Below, piece by piece: positions 9,562-19,619 of a DNA stretch of 64,000 bases. Numbering within the stretch: position 1 is the stretch's first letter; each line of letters starts with the position of its first letter. The position numbers and the translations under genes were made by a program. The stretch spans positions 186,001-250,000 of the forward strand of contig NZ_OY771430.1 of assembly GCF_963674565.1 (NCBI RefSeq), read 5' to 3'. Source of the DNA: an uncultured Carboxylicivirga sp. GTDB taxonomy: Bacteria; Bacteroidota; Bacteroidia; Bacteroidales; Marinilabiliaceae. The notes under the pieces were generated by a model. It saw only the letters and a program-made list of their open reading frames with translations, made no database searches and was not told the origin of the DNA.

Positions 9562-12123
9562 ATGAGTGATCAGATCGAAAGGGCTTTCAAAGAGGAAGTT
9601 GAGTTGAAATATCAACTTTATAACAGTTTATTTCTGACTCTTCCCCTGGATGCCGTTCAGCAAACCGGCTTGCTTTTGCCTTTGTTGCAGGATGCATGCC
9701 AGAAAGGTTTGGCAGAGGGTTTGTCACCCGCTACAATCATCAGGAATTTTTTTGCAGAACATAAGCCCGGATTTTCAGAAGAAGATCAGGTAAAGTTTTT
9801 GTTTAAAGTGATACAGTATGTTGAGCGCCAGATTGTATTGATAGATGCTTTGGAAGAAGCAGCCTACAAAAAAATACATCGTATTGGTAAACACTGGGAA
9901 AGAATCAGCGATAAGGTTCAACGTAAGAATTTAGAAGAACAGCTTAAGAAGGTGTTGGATTCTTTTGCCATTCGGGTGGTACTTACAGCCCATCCAACGC
10001 AATTCTATCCGGGGAAGGTCTTGGCTATTGCTACCGACCTGATGGAAGCTATCAAAAAAGGTGATGTAGCTTATGTTCGTGATTTATTGCAACAGTTGGG
10101 GAAAACGCCTTTCTTCCGCAAAATAAAACCTACAGCTTATGACGAAGCACATGCTTTAATCTGGTATTTGAGTAACGTATTTTATCCTGCTATTGGCGAG
10201 ATAATGGATAATATTTCTAAGTCGCTGGCGGATCATAAACAGATGGGTAATTTGATTGCCATGGGTTTCTGGCCGGGTGGCGACAGAGATGGTAATCCAT
10301 TTGTAACGGTTGAAACAACTATTAAAGTGGCCAAACGGCTACGAGCTGCTGTTACAGGTTGCTACTATGAAGATTTTAAGCAGCTGAAACGTCGATTAAG
10401 CTTTCCGGGAGTTTATGAACTAATGAACGAGCTTGATGTCATGTTCACAGATGAGTTATCCAACTCAAGTGGTGAGAAAAATATCAAGCTGGATTATTTA
10501 CAATCAAAACTGGATGAGATTGAATCGATTCTGGTAGAACAGCATCAAGGTCTGTTTCTTGATCAGTTTCAATCGTTCAGAAGAAAGATTAATGTCTTTG
10601 GATTTTATTTTGCCAGTATTGATGTTCGTCAGGATAGCCGAATTATTCATAAGGCATTTGACGCATTGGTTGAAAAAAATCCGGGCTTACTTCCGGATGG
10701 ATTTGATGAAATGGATGCTCAGCAAAAATTGGATGTATTGCTATCGCTGAATGCTGATGTTGAAATGGAAGGCATGGAAGATGATGTGGTGCAGGATACC
10801 TTAAGATCGTTTGGCGTAATGAAAACGATTCAGGAGCAAAACGGCGAAATGGGTGCCCACCGATACATTATCAGTAACTGTCGTGGCCCCTTGGATATGG
10901 CCCGTGTTCTGGCAATGGCTAAAATGTGTGGTTGGAAGAGTGATGAGGTATCTGCTGATATTGTTCCATTATTTGAAACAATTGATGACCTGGAAGGTGC
11001 CGGTACTTCAATGACTACCATTTATAATCATCCGGTTTATAAAGCACATCTGGAACGAAGAAAAAAACTTCAGACAGTTATGCTTGGTTTCTCTGATGGT
11101 ACAAAGGATGGAGGTTACCTTACAGCTAACTGGTCGATTTATCGTGCGAAAGAAGATATTACAGAAGTTTCGCGTAATGCCGATGTTCAGGTAATGTTCT
11201 TCGATGGTCGTGGTGGACCGCCGGCACGTGGTGGAGGTAACTCACATTTATTCTATTCTGCCATGGGTAAAAAAGTGGAGAATAAACAAATTCAGATGAC
11301 TGTTCAGGGCCAGACTATCAGCTCGCATTACGGTATTAAGCAGGCGGCCATCAATAACCTGAGTCACCTGTTATCAGCCGGAATGGAGAATAATCTTTTC
11401 AATCATAAAGAGGCTGAGTTGGATGATCAGCAACGAGCATTGTTTGAGCAGTTGTCATCAACCAGTTTTAATAAATATCAATCGTTAAAAGAGAACGATT
11501 TATTTATGCCATTCCTGGAAGAACGTAGTACGTTGAAGTATTATGGTTTGGCAAATATAGGCAGTCGTCCTTCAAAAAGAGGTAAGGATTCGAAATTGAA
11601 TTTTGATGATTTACGTGCAATTCCGTTTGTTGGTGCGTGGAGCCAATTGAAACTAAATGTTCCCGGTTTCTATGGTTTAGGTACTGCACTAAAGGAGCAA
11701 TTAGATGCCGGTAACTGGGATGCATGTGTTGGTTTGTATAATTCATCTGTATTCTTTAAGGCTTTGGTAGCTAATAGTATGCAGAGTATGAGTAAAACTA
11801 ATTTTTCATTAACTCAATACATGTCGGAAGATCCTAAATTTGGTGGTTTCTGGAAGCTTATATACGATGAGTTTAAGTTAACCAAGGAGCTGGTTCTTAA
11901 AATTTCAGGTTATAATGAATTGTTGGAAGACAGTGCCCGCAGCCGAATGAGTATCAGTTTACGCGAACGTATTGTGTTACCTTTGTTGACGATTCAGCAA
12001 CATGCATTAATACAGGTGGATAAAAAGGCTCAGGAAGGAAATAATGAGATTAAGGAAAAATATGAAAAAATGGTAATCCGCTCATTATTTGGTAATATCA
12101 ATGCCAGCCGTAACTCTGTTTGA
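9562..12123 (+). CDS. ppc: phosphoenolpyruvate carboxylase
   Basis: An 853-residue PEP carboxylase, which fixes bicarbonate onto PEP to make oxaloacetate for the TCA cycle (anaplerosis). The catalytic signatures are intact: VVLTAHPTQ with the active-site His at about residue 145, GFWPGGDRDGNPFVT at about 235-250, and FFDGRGGPPARGGGNSH at about 550-565. The length and sequence fit the Bacteroidota-type enzyme, somewhat shorter than the E. coli one. The gene is monocistronic, bounded by a divergent gene and a strong terminator. Confidence 0.96.
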   Translation: MSDQIERAFKEEVELKYQLYNSLFLTLPLDAVQQTGLLLPLLQDACQKGLAEGLSPATIIRNFFAEHKPGFSEEDQVKFLFKVIQYVERQIVLIDALEEAAYKKIHRIGKHWERISDKVQRKNLEEQLKKVLDSFAIRVVLTAHPTQFYPGKVLAIATDLMEAIKKGDVAYVRDLLQQLGKTPFFRKIKPTAYDEAHALIWYLSNVFYPAIGEIMDNISKSLADHKQMGNLIAMGFWPGGDRDGNPFVTVETTIKVAKRLRAAVTGCYYEDFKQLKRRLSFPGVYELMNELDVMFTDELSNSSGEKNIKLDYLQSKLDEIESILVEQHQGLFLDQFQSFRRKINVFGFYFASIDVRQDSRIIHKAFDALVEKNPGLLPDGFDEMDAQQKLDVLLSLNADVEMEGMEDDVVQDTLRSFGVMKTIQEQNGEMGAHRYIISNCRGPLDMARVLAMAKMCGWKSDEVSADIVPLFETIDDLEGAGTSMTTIYNHPVYKAHLERRKKLQTVMLGFSDGTKDGGYLTANWSIYRAKEDITEVSRNADVQVMFFDGRGGPPARGGGNSHLFYSAMGKKVENKQIQMTVQGQTISSHYGIKQAAINNLSHLLSAGMENNLFNHKEAELDDQQRALFEQLSSTSFNKYQSLKENDLFMPFLEERSTLKYYGLANIGSRPSKRGKDSKLNFDDLRAIPFVGAWSQLKLNVPGFYGLGTALKEQLDAGNWDACVGLYNSSVFFKALVANSMQSMSKTNFSLTQYMSEDPKFGGFWKLIYDEFKLTKELVLKISGYNELLEDSARSRMSISLRERIVLPLLTIQQHALIQVDKKAQEGNNEIKEKYEKMVIRSLFGNINASRNSV

Positions 12124-12132
12124 TAATATATT

Positions 12133-12211
12133 ATAGTCTTTTGTGCATCCTGTTTGGTTGAACCTTTCTTATAAAGAAAAAATTTGAGGATGCACAAAAG
12201 GCTATTTTTTC
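12133..12211 (+). terminator. long-stem terminator of ppc
   Basis: Arms at 12133-12151 and 12187-12205 pair over 19 bp with a single G-U pair. The loop of about 35 nt contains a small inner hairpin (TTTCTTATAAAGAAA). A T6 run follows directly. It begins 10 bp after the ppc stop codon. Confidence 0.8.
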
Positions 12212-12500
12212 TCTTCATTCAAAAGATATTAAAAAAGCTTTCTTCTTATTTTTTTAGTTGAAATAAATGATGATAAGGTAGAACTGACTTTTTTAATGAA
12301 TCTATAATATCTTTAATAATCACATAGCTTCATCAAATAGAGTTTACTGAATTAATTATTGTTGATTACTGGTGATGCTCAGTTGAATCTTACTTTCGTT
12401 CTTTGTATTTTATAACAACGATGTATTTACATCTATTGTATTAAAACAAGATTGAATTAATTGACTACATTTTGATTCCCAAACCTAAAAGAAACAGTAG

Positions 12501-13469
12501 ATGAAAGCTGTAACCTATTCAAAATATGGAGGTCCAGAGCAACTTACATTGAAAGAGTTAATGCTACCTACTCCCAAAGAGGATGAAGTGATGATTAGAG
12601 TAAAGTCAGCTTCCATCAATTCGAGAGATTGGGATATGTTAACAGGCCGACCTAAGATTTATCGTTTGATATTTGGTTTTCCTAAACCAAAATACCCGAT
12701 TATAGGAACAGACATTGCAGGTTTAGTTGAAGGTGTTGGAGAGAAGGTTACTGAATTTAAAACAGGTGAGATGGTTTATGGTGCCGATCCCGATGGTGGT
12801 TATGGTGCATTTGCCGAATTTATTACGTTACCACAAAACAAAGTGATTCGAATTCCGGCTAACATGTCAATGGATGAGGCAGCCGCAATCCCTGAAGCCG
12901 GTTTGTTAGCTTATCAGGCATTAAATTGCAATGGAGCCATTCGGCCGGGGCAAAGTATATTGATTAATGGAGCTGGAGGTGGAGCCGGTACATATGCCAT
13001 TCAAATGGCAAAGGCAATGGGAGCCTATGTAACTGCAGTTGATGCAGGAGAAAAGAGTCAGGCCATGATTGATTTAGGAGCTGATCAGGTTTTAGACTTC
13101 AAAAAAACTGATTTTACATCTGGGTATGATAAGTATGATTTGATCATAGATTTTGTTGCAACACGTTCTTTTTTTAAAGTACGTAAGAAATTGAATGCCA
13201 ATGGAGCTTATGTTGCTGTTGGAGGAAAAGTTGGAAAGATAATCTCTTTGTCATTGTTAAGTTTATTATTGCCCAAGTCTAAAGGTAAAAAGGTGGTTAT
13301 ACTGGCATATGCAATGAATACCAGTCAACTTGCTGAAATTAATGAAATGTATTTGCAGGGACAGATCAAACCAAGGATTGATAAAGTGTTTTCATTAAGT
13401 GAGACAGCCATTGCAATGAGGTATTTCTCTGAGGGTTCATTTATAGGGAAAATTGTTATTAAAGTATAA
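12501..13469 (+). CDS. zinc-independent medium-chain dehydrogenase/reductase (quinone-oxidoreductase-like)
   Basis: A 322-residue MDR-superfamily oxidoreductase. The N-terminal GroES-like domain reads MKAVTYSKYGGPEQLTLKEL ... VKSASINSRDWDMLTGRP, and the Rossmann domain has the NAD(P)H-binding glycine run INGAGGGAGTYAIQMAKAMGAYVTAV. The structural and catalytic zinc ligands of classical alcohol dehydrogenases are absent, as in the quinone oxidoreductase / reticulon-4-interacting subgroup. It likely reduces an enone or quinone with NAD(P)H. The 289 bp upstream contain no other gene. Confidence 0.87.
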   Translation: MKAVTYSKYGGPEQLTLKELMLPTPKEDEVMIRVKSASINSRDWDMLTGRPKIYRLIFGFPKPKYPIIGTDIAGLVEGVGEKVTEFKTGEMVYGADPDGGYGAFAEFITLPQNKVIRIPANMSMDEAAAIPEAGLLAYQALNCNGAIRPGQSILINGAGGGAGTYAIQMAKAMGAYVTAVDAGEKSQAMIDLGADQVLDFKKTDFTSGYDKYDLIIDFVATRSFFKVRKKLNANGAYVAVGGKVGKIISLSLLSLLLPKSKGKKVVILAYAMNTSQLAEINEMYLQGQIKPRIDKVFSLSETAIAMRYFSEGSFIGKIVIKV

Positions 13470-13492
13470 TCGGTAATACTCACTGAGAATTG

Positions 13493-13520
13493 ACGCAATA
13501 TTTATCTATATTGCGTTTTA
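13493..13520 (+). terminator. Rho-independent terminator
   Basis: ACGCAATAT and ATATTGCGT form a perfect 9-bp stem around a 6-nt loop (TTATCT), followed by TTTATT. It is 23 bp after the dehydrogenase stop and 22 bp before the next start. Confidence 0.75.
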
Positions 13521-13538
13521 TTAATTACAGAATTATTT

Positions 13539-14588
13539 ATGAAAGCTACCAAAACCTCCCCTTTCGTTATTATTGCTGCTGTGTTCATAATTATAGCCGG
13601 AATAATGGCTGCAAAATCGGTTGTTTTACCCTTCATATTAGCGGTTTTTATTAGTGTCATTTGTATGCAGCCAATTAGTTGGCTTGAAAAAAGAAAAGTA
13701 CCATTTGGTCTGGCTATTTTTATTGTTTTGCTGGCCGTTGCTCTTATAATGACACTGTTAGGAGGTATAATCGGAAGGTCGTTGAATAATTTTATGAAGG
13801 ATGTTCCTAAGTATGAAGAGAATCTGCGGGATATTTTTACAGCCTTTATTGATAGTCTGAATGCCATTGGTGCCGATATTGACTCAACACAATTAATAGA
13901 TTTAATTGATCCGGGTAAGTTAATTAGCTTTACCACAGGTGCAGTTGGTGAGATCGGTCGTATTATGTCTGATTCTTTTATCATCATGCTCATCACCATC
14001 TTTATCTTAATTGAAGCCAAATCATTCATTAATAAAGCTACTGTAGTGCAACGGCATTATGGAACCTCACTCAATCATTTAAATGAGATTGGTAATAGTA
14101 TTCGTCATTATTTATCAATAAAAACCATTGTTAGTATTTTAACAGGCTTATTTATATGGTTTTGGTTGTGGTTATTTGGGGTTGATTATGCCATTTTATG
14201 GGGAGTGATAGCATTTTTACTAAACTACATACCCAGCATTGGTTCTATTATTGCAGCTGTTCCAACCATACTTTTAGCATTGGTACAATTAGGTATAGGA
14301 GGAATGATATGGACAGCTGTAGGCTACTTATTGGTGAATACTGTAATGGGAAATGTGGTTGAACCAAGGGTTATGGGGAAAGGTTTGGGATTGTCAACTT
14401 TGGTTGTTTTTATGTCATTGATTATTTGGGGCTTTGTATTTGGCCCGGTTGGAATGTTTTTATCTGTCCCATTGACAATTACTCTTAAGATCTTTTTGGA
14501 GCAAAGCGAAAATACCAGATGGTTGTCAATACTTATTGGTTCGGGTCAGGATTCAAAACGACTTCTTCAGCAAGATAGAGATCTGTAA
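13539..14588 (+). CDS. AI-2E family transporter (PerM-like exporter)
   Basis: A 349-residue polytopic inner-membrane protein of the AI-2E/UPF0118 family. It has the usual pattern: an N-terminal helix pair (AAVFIIIAGIMAAKSVVLPFILAVFISVI), a cytosolic segment, and the diagnostic conserved region ILWGVIAFLLNYIPSIGSIIAAVPTILLAL followed by VVEPRVMGKGLGLSTLVVFMSLIIWGFVFGPVGMFLSVPLT. Family members are proton- or sodium-coupled exporters; the substrate here is not known. The next gene is convergent only 11 bp away. Confidence 0.92.
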   Translation: MKATKTSPFVIIAAVFIIIAGIMAAKSVVLPFILAVFISVICMQPISWLEKRKVPFGLAIFIVLLAVALIMTLLGGIIGRSLNNFMKDVPKYEENLRDIFTAFIDSLNAIGADIDSTQLIDLIDPGKLISFTTGAVGEIGRIMSDSFIIMLITIFILIEAKSFINKATVVQRHYGTSLNHLNEIGNSIRHYLSIKTIVSILTGLFIWFWLWLFGVDYAILWGVIAFLLNYIPSIGSIIAAVPTILLALVQLGIGGMIWTAVGYLLVNTVMGNVVEPRVMGKGLGLSTLVVFMSLIIWGFVFGPVGMFLSVPLTITLKIFLEQSENTRWLSILIGSGQDSKRLLQQDRDL

Positions 14589-14599
14589 ATTGGTCGCTA

Positions 14600-15121
14600 T
14601 TAATTGCAATCCTGTTTGGTCAGATGTAATTCACTAACGTTGAATCCTAGTTTTTCGGCCTTTGTAATCAAGCTATTATAAATTTCATTGTCAATTTTAG
14701 GAGTTCGTGAAAGGATCCAAAGATATTTTCTTGATGGATCACCAACTAAAGCATAGTGGTAATTTTCATCTAAATCAATTATGTAATAGTCACCATAAAA
14801 AGGACCAAAAAAACTTACTTTTATTTGACCTGGAAATTGAGCATCAGGAACTTTTGCTTTTCCTATTGCCGTTTCACTCTTTGATTGATCTTCGGTATTA
14901 ATGCCTTTGTTTATAACCTTTATGGTACCATCCTCATCTGGGGTGTAATTGGCTGTAACACATTTTAATCCCTTTTCAAATCGATTGGGTAATCGGGCAA
15001 TTTCATACCATGTTCCCTGGTATTTGGTTAAATCAACATCTTTAACAGTTGGCAGATCTTCATTTGAAGAACAGGAAGATACCAGAATAAGTAGTAACAA
15101 AAGAAATGTATTTGATTTCAT
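14600..15121 (-). CDS. lipocalin lipoprotein (Blc-like)
   Basis: A 173-residue outer-membrane lipocalin. The signal MKSNTFLLLLLILVSSC ends in a lipobox Cys. The lipocalin motif 1 is clear (YQGTWYEIARLPNRFEKG), as are TANYTPDEDGTIKVINKG and YALVGDPSRKYLWILSRTP. Length matches bacterial Blc (about 175 residues). Such proteins bind lysophospholipids or fatty acids and help envelope maintenance. Convergent with the AI-2E-family gene. Confidence 0.93.
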   Translation of the reverse strand: MKSNTFLLLLLILVSSCSSNEDLPTVKDVDLTKYQGTWYEIARLPNRFEKGLKCVTANYTPDEDGTIKVINKGINTEDQSKSETAIGKAKVPDAQFPGQIKVSFFGPFYGDYYIIDLDENYHYALVGDPSRKYLWILSRTPKIDNEIYNSLITKAEKLGFNVSELHLTKQDCN

Positions 15122-15280
15122 ATTTCTTCATTTTGATATAGAACATCAAAAAGCAAAGGTTGTTTTGCAGTTTTTTAGAATTCAGACTTAATAATCTACT
15201 ATACATCCACAGATATGTGGCTTTGTACAGAAAAATGCATCATTTAACATTAAGTGTATTTTAAATAAATCTAAACTTAG

Positions 15281-15288
15281 TAGTTTTG
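15281..15288 (+). promoter_or_regulatory. candidate TAnnTTTG promoter box
   Basis: TAGTTTTG matches the Bacteroidota sigma-ABfr -7 element exactly and lies about 58 bp upstream of the LtaS-like start. No clear TTTG -33 element is present at the usual distance. Confidence 0.4.
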
Positions 15289-15346
15289 TCCATTGTTTTG
15301 ACTGTGGTTGGTAATGAAATTACAACCCGAATCGTAAGACTATTAG

Positions 15347-17296
15347 ATGAAAAATAAGATACCATTTCTAAATAAAACTATTGAACGCAACGAATACTTT
15401 GTATTGCTGTATCGATTCCTGTATTTAATGCTGATCTACTCAGGTTTCCGGATTATTTTTTGGTCAATGAATGCAGATTATTTTCCGGCTGTTTCATTTT
15501 CGGGTTTTATTGAAATTATGAAAGGGGGAATGGTATTTGATCTCGCTGCCTTACTTTACTTAAATGGTATTTACGTCATTCTATATCTTTTACCGTTACC
15601 ATTCAGATTTGGCAAAGTCTATCAGGTATTCCTTAAGTGGTTATTTATGCTTGTTAACAGCATTGGGATTGCTCTTAACAGTGTGGATATCATCTATTAC
15701 AGGTTTATACTTAAGCGTACAACTTATAATGTTTTTGATATTATCAAAAACGAGGATAATCTTGGACGTTTATGGGTTCAGTTTTTTATTGATTACTGGT
15801 ATATTGCTGTTTTGTTTGGATTAACCATATGGCTTTTATCAAAGTTATATTCAAGAATCAAACCACGTCCGGTTACTTTCAGACGAAAGTGGCTTGTTTA
15901 TCCAACCGCAGTGGTTGCACTTGTATTATTTACCGGTTTTAGTGTTGTTGCAATCAGAGGTGGATATCGTCATTCAACACGTCCCATGACCATGAATAAT
16001 GCCGGTAAGTATGTTGAGAGTGCCGAGCAGATGAACCTGGTTTTGAACACTCCATTCTGTGTGATCAGAACATGGGGGAAAAAGGGTATTGAGCGTCGTA
16101 ATTATTTTGATCAGGATAAATTATTATCTCTTTACAGTCCTGAAATTCAATTTAATGTTGATTCTCAAAAAGAAGATAAAAAGAATATTGTGATTATCAT
16201 TCTTGAGAGTTATAATCGTGAATATGTGGGAGCATTGAATAAAAACCTGGATAATGGAAATTATAAAGGTTATACTCCTTTTCTTGATTCTCTCATTAAT
16301 GAATCTTATTGTATTGAGCATGCTTATGCCAACGGATTTAAGTCTATTGATGCTTTGCCTTCGATTATTGCATCGGTTCCATCGTTAGAACTACCTTATA
16401 TTGTTTCTGAGTACTCAACCAACAGTATCAATGGTCTTCCAACTTTATTAAAAAAAGATGGATATACCAGTGCGTTTTTTCATGGTGCCGCCAATGGTTC
16501 GATGGGATTTGACGCTTTTGCAAAAATGGCTGGTTTCGACAGGTATGTTGGTAAAACAGAATATGGTAATGATGATGATTACGATGGAATGTGGGGCATT
16601 TGGGATGAACCATTTTTTCAGTTTTTTGCCAATGAAATGGATAAAATGCATGAACCATTTTTTACCACATTATTCTCTTTATCATCGCACCATCCGTTTA
16701 AATTGCCCGAACAATATGAAGGAGCTTTCCCAAAGGGAGAATTACCTGTTCATCAGTGTGTGGGATATACAGATATGGCTTTGCGTAAATTCTTTGAAAG
16801 GGCCAAAACAATGGAATGGTATACAAATACTTTATTTGTGATCACTGCTGATCATAGTTCGGCTTCTGCTTTTGAATCATCAAAAAACAATATTGATAGT
16901 TATTCTATCCCCATGTTATTTTATGCTCCTGGCGATAGTCTGTTAAAAGGCTTGGATAAAAACGTAGCGCAGCAAATAGATATTTTACCTTCTGTTCTGG
17001 GCTATATTCATTACGATAAGCCATTTGTTTCATTCGGAAATAACATTTTTGATGCCAGTGATGATCGCTTTGTCATTGGATACCGTTCAGGTAATTATCA
17101 GTATTTGAAGAACGATACCATTCTTCAATTTGATGGTAATCAGCTTAAAGCTGTTTATGATATTTCAAGCGATCGTATGATGACTAAGAATATTGTTGAG
17201 CAGGTTCAGGTAACAAGTATCGAAAATGAGTGTAAGGGGTTTCTTCAACAATACAGTAATCGCATGATCGATGATGGTTTTAGTTTAAAGGAGTAG
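15347..17296 (+). CDS. LTA synthase family sulfatase-fold membrane protein
   Basis: A 649-residue protein with about five N-terminal transmembrane helices (to residue ~205) and an extracytoplasmic alkaline-phosphatase/sulfatase domain. Catalytic features are IVIIILESYNREYVG (metal-binding Glu), ANGFKSIDALPSIIASVPSL (likely Ser nucleophile where LtaS has Thr) and VITADHSS (metal-binding Asp-His). In Firmicutes LtaS polymerises glycerol phosphate. Gram-negative homologues transfer phospho-groups from lipids to periplasmic glycans or LPS, which is the more likely role here. Its 3' end overlaps the convergent histidine kinase gene by 17 bp. Confidence 0.87.
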   Translation: MKNKIPFLNKTIERNEYFVLLYRFLYLMLIYSGFRIIFWSMNADYFPAVSFSGFIEIMKGGMVFDLAALLYLNGIYVILYLLPLPFRFGKVYQVFLKWLFMLVNSIGIALNSVDIIYYRFILKRTTYNVFDIIKNEDNLGRLWVQFFIDYWYIAVLFGLTIWLLSKLYSRIKPRPVTFRRKWLVYPTAVVALVLFTGFSVVAIRGGYRHSTRPMTMNNAGKYVESAEQMNLVLNTPFCVIRTWGKKGIERRNYFDQDKLLSLYSPEIQFNVDSQKEDKKNIVIIILESYNREYVGALNKNLDNGNYKGYTPFLDSLINESYCIEHAYANGFKSIDALPSIIASVPSLELPYIVSEYSTNSINGLPTLLKKDGYTSAFFHGAANGSMGFDAFAKMAGFDRYVGKTEYGNDDDYDGMWGIWDEPFFQFFANEMDKMHEPFFTTLFSLSSHHPFKLPEQYEGAFPKGELPVHQCVGYTDMALRKFFERAKTMEWYTNTLFVITADHSSASAFESSKNNIDSYSIPMLFYAPGDSLLKGLDKNVAQQIDILPSVLGYIHYDKPFVSFGNNIFDASDDRFVIGYRSGNYQYLKNDTILQFDGNQLKAVYDISSDRMMTKNIVEQVQVTSIENECKGFLQQYSNRMIDDGFSLKE

Positions 17297-19184
17297 GATA
17301 GATCGGGAGGGAAAAGTAAAATATGGATCCTTCTCCTGAATTACTTTCTACCCAGATTCTACCATTTAGAATATCTGATATTTTTTTCGAAATAGCTAAT
17401 CCAAGTCCGGCACCTTCATTGATACTTGAATTTTGATCAACTTGCCAGAATGGTTCGAAAATGAATTTAGTGTCATTTAAATTTATTCCCACACCGGTAT
17501 CGGATACATAAAATATTATTTGATGGTCTTCTCTTTTACACCCTATTTTAATAATACCAGAAGGAGTGTATTTAATTGCATTGGAAAGAAGATTATTTAA
17601 AACCTGGCGAATCATCAGCTCATCACTATCAAAAACGATGTCAGGATTGAGTTCATGGGCTTCATTGATTATCGTAATTTTATCACTGGAAGCATAGGAA
17701 AACAAATCATATATCTCAGATACAACATTTACAGCGGATACAGCTTCTTTTTTTGGTTTCGTCATGCCGGAATCCAACTTAGAAACTTCTATGAGGTTAT
17801 TTAAAATAGATAGTAATTGTTGACTGTTTCTTACAATGATATTAGAATAGGTATTTAATAAAGATTCTCCCAGATCTTCTACTTCAAGCAACTGGGCAAA
17901 TCCCATTATACTATTCATAGGAGTTCTGATTTCGTGACTAATATTAGCCAGGAATGATTTAGTCAGTCGTTCACTTTCTGACGCCTTATCAAGTGCTACC
18001 TCAAGTTGTTGATTTATTTGTTTCAACTGCTGTTGCTCAATCTTTAAATTCCTGTTAGCTTTATTCAAATGTGTAATTACTTCAGTTAATTGACTTTGCA
18101 TGTTTTCAAAGCTTTGCGCTAAATGGCCTATTTCATCTTGTCTGTTCACCAAATCTTTGTCGATAGTGACGTTTAAATGATTCTGCCAGAGTTTATTCGA
18201 AAGGTTGGTAAGCCTGATGATAGGAGTTGTTATTCGATTAGAAACAATTGAGATAACTCCCAGCGTGAGCAAGAGCATAATGATACTAAGCCAAACTGTA
18301 TTTGAACGGATTACGTTTAAAACTGAAAGAAGATCTTTTTGAGGGATTAAGAGTACAACACGATATTTTGTTTCACCAACGCTCATTGAAGCAATTTCGT
18401 AATTTGTCTTGTTCATTTTCAAATGCTGAACATAGGATTCACCTTTGCTCAAAAGGATACTGTCGACGGTTTCAGTTTCAATAAAACTTCTTAGAGGTTG
18501 GTTTATTTCCTCTGTTTTCTCTGACATTATGATTTTACCCTTGTTATCGATTAACCATAAAATAGCTGAGTCAGAAGATTTGTGACTTTTAAAATGATGA
18601 ACCAGTAAGGTAGGATCAATACCAACACCGGCTACACCAATGGGATCATTCACATCACCCATTAAAACATTAACAAATAAAATAGTCTCTTCTAATTCAT
18701 TATTATAATCAAAATTTAAAGCACTTTTTTGTTTGCTTTTAATAGATTCAAAAAACCATGAATCATCCGGGTCATTTTCAGCAACAACATCTAACAAATG
18801 ATAGTTTTCTCTCCAGTATTCATGGGTTTTTCTACTAACTGCAAATACAGTTGGATACCCAAATTGTTTATTTAGTTTATCGAGTCTTTCAAGAGCCAGT
18901 TTCTTTAGATTTTCATCTTCATGGTTCATTTCAAACCATTCCAGTAATATTGGATCATCAGCTAATATCTCTGACGTTTCAATGGCTCTTTCAAGTAGTG
19001 CTTCCAGCGAGCTTTGATAAGCACGGAGAGTTGTGGTCAGTTGCTTTTCATATACATCTTTCATTAAAGCACGACTAACCGAATAATAATGAATCCAGCC
19101 CAAAACAATGATTGTTAAGAGTACCAGTGTACCGATAACAATTGCAAGATTTGTTCTTATTTTTTTTTGCCTAAGTAGATTCAT
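17280..19184 (-). CDS. membrane sensor histidine kinase (Cache-like sensor, HAMP, HisKA, HATPase)
   Basis: A 634-residue sensor kinase. It has a first membrane helix (LAIVIGTLVLLTIIVLGWI), a large periplasmic region of about 250 residues with PAS/Cache-like character, and a second helix (WLSIIMLLLTLGVISIV). A HAMP linker, a coiled coil (LNKANRNLKIEQQQLKQINQ), HisKA with phospho-acceptor SHEIRTPMNSIMGF, and HATPase_c with NLLSNAIKYTP, DTGVGIN and GAGLGLAISKK follow. There is no receiver domain and no adjacent response regulator, so it is an orphan kinase whose partner is not visible. The signal is unknown. Confidence 0.92.
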   Translation of the reverse strand: MNLLRQKKIRTNLAIVIGTLVLLTIIVLGWIHYYSVSRALMKDVYEKQLTTTLRAYQSSLEALLERAIETSEILADDPILLEWFEMNHEDENLKKLALERLDKLNKQFGYPTVFAVSRKTHEYWRENYHLLDVVAENDPDDSWFFESIKSKQKSALNFDYNNELEETILFVNVLMGDVNDPIGVAGVGIDPTLLVHHFKSHKSSDSAILWLIDNKGKIIMSEKTEEINQPLRSFIETETVDSILLSKGESYVQHLKMNKTNYEIASMSVGETKYRVVLLIPQKDLLSVLNVIRSNTVWLSIIMLLLTLGVISIVSNRITTPIIRLTNLSNKLWQNHLNVTIDKDLVNRQDEIGHLAQSFENMQSQLTEVITHLNKANRNLKIEQQQLKQINQQLEVALDKASESERLTKSFLANISHEIRTPMNSIMGFAQLLEVEDLGESLLNTYSNIIVRNSQQLLSILNNLIEVSKLDSGMTKPKKEAVSAVNVVSEIYDLFSYASSDKITIINEAHELNPDIVFDSDELMIRQVLNNLLSNAIKYTPSGIIKIGCKREDHQIIFYVSDTGVGINLNDTKFIFEPFWQVDQNSSINEGAGLGLAISKKISDILNGRIWVESNSGEGSIFYFSLPIYPTPLN

Positions 19185-19619
19185 TTCAGAATATTTTCCC
19201 CTTCGAATTTACATTCACTAAATTCAATATTTAAAACGTTTTATAAAAATAAATGTTGGTATAGTTTTATAAAATATTAAATTATTCACAAATGTTAGAT
19301 TAAGTATTGATCAGACTAATAACTTGATTCTAACAGGAGCTAAGGACTAATCTTCTTTCAGATAAGATTTGGTTATTGATATTTAATTATGAGTGAAACA
19401 GAATACTAACATAGTTGGGTTATTTCAATCATCAATCGGATTGAATACCAATAAATATCAATTTTTTAGAAGTTATTATCTGGTTGAAATACAGTATTAT
19501 GTGTTTACGTAGGATGTGTTTGTAACAATAAGGGTGTGATTTTTTTATAAAGTTTTTATGGAATTTAAAAGATGCCTGCATCCTTTCTGTAAACGATAAA
19601 GAATCTAATCTAAAACCAG
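19185..19619. other. divergent intergenic region of 435 bp
   Basis: AT-rich spacer between the leftward histidine kinase gene and the rightward barrel gene; both promoters should lie here. No exact TAnnTTTG box, strong hairpin or ORF with coding character is seen. Confidence 0.5.
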
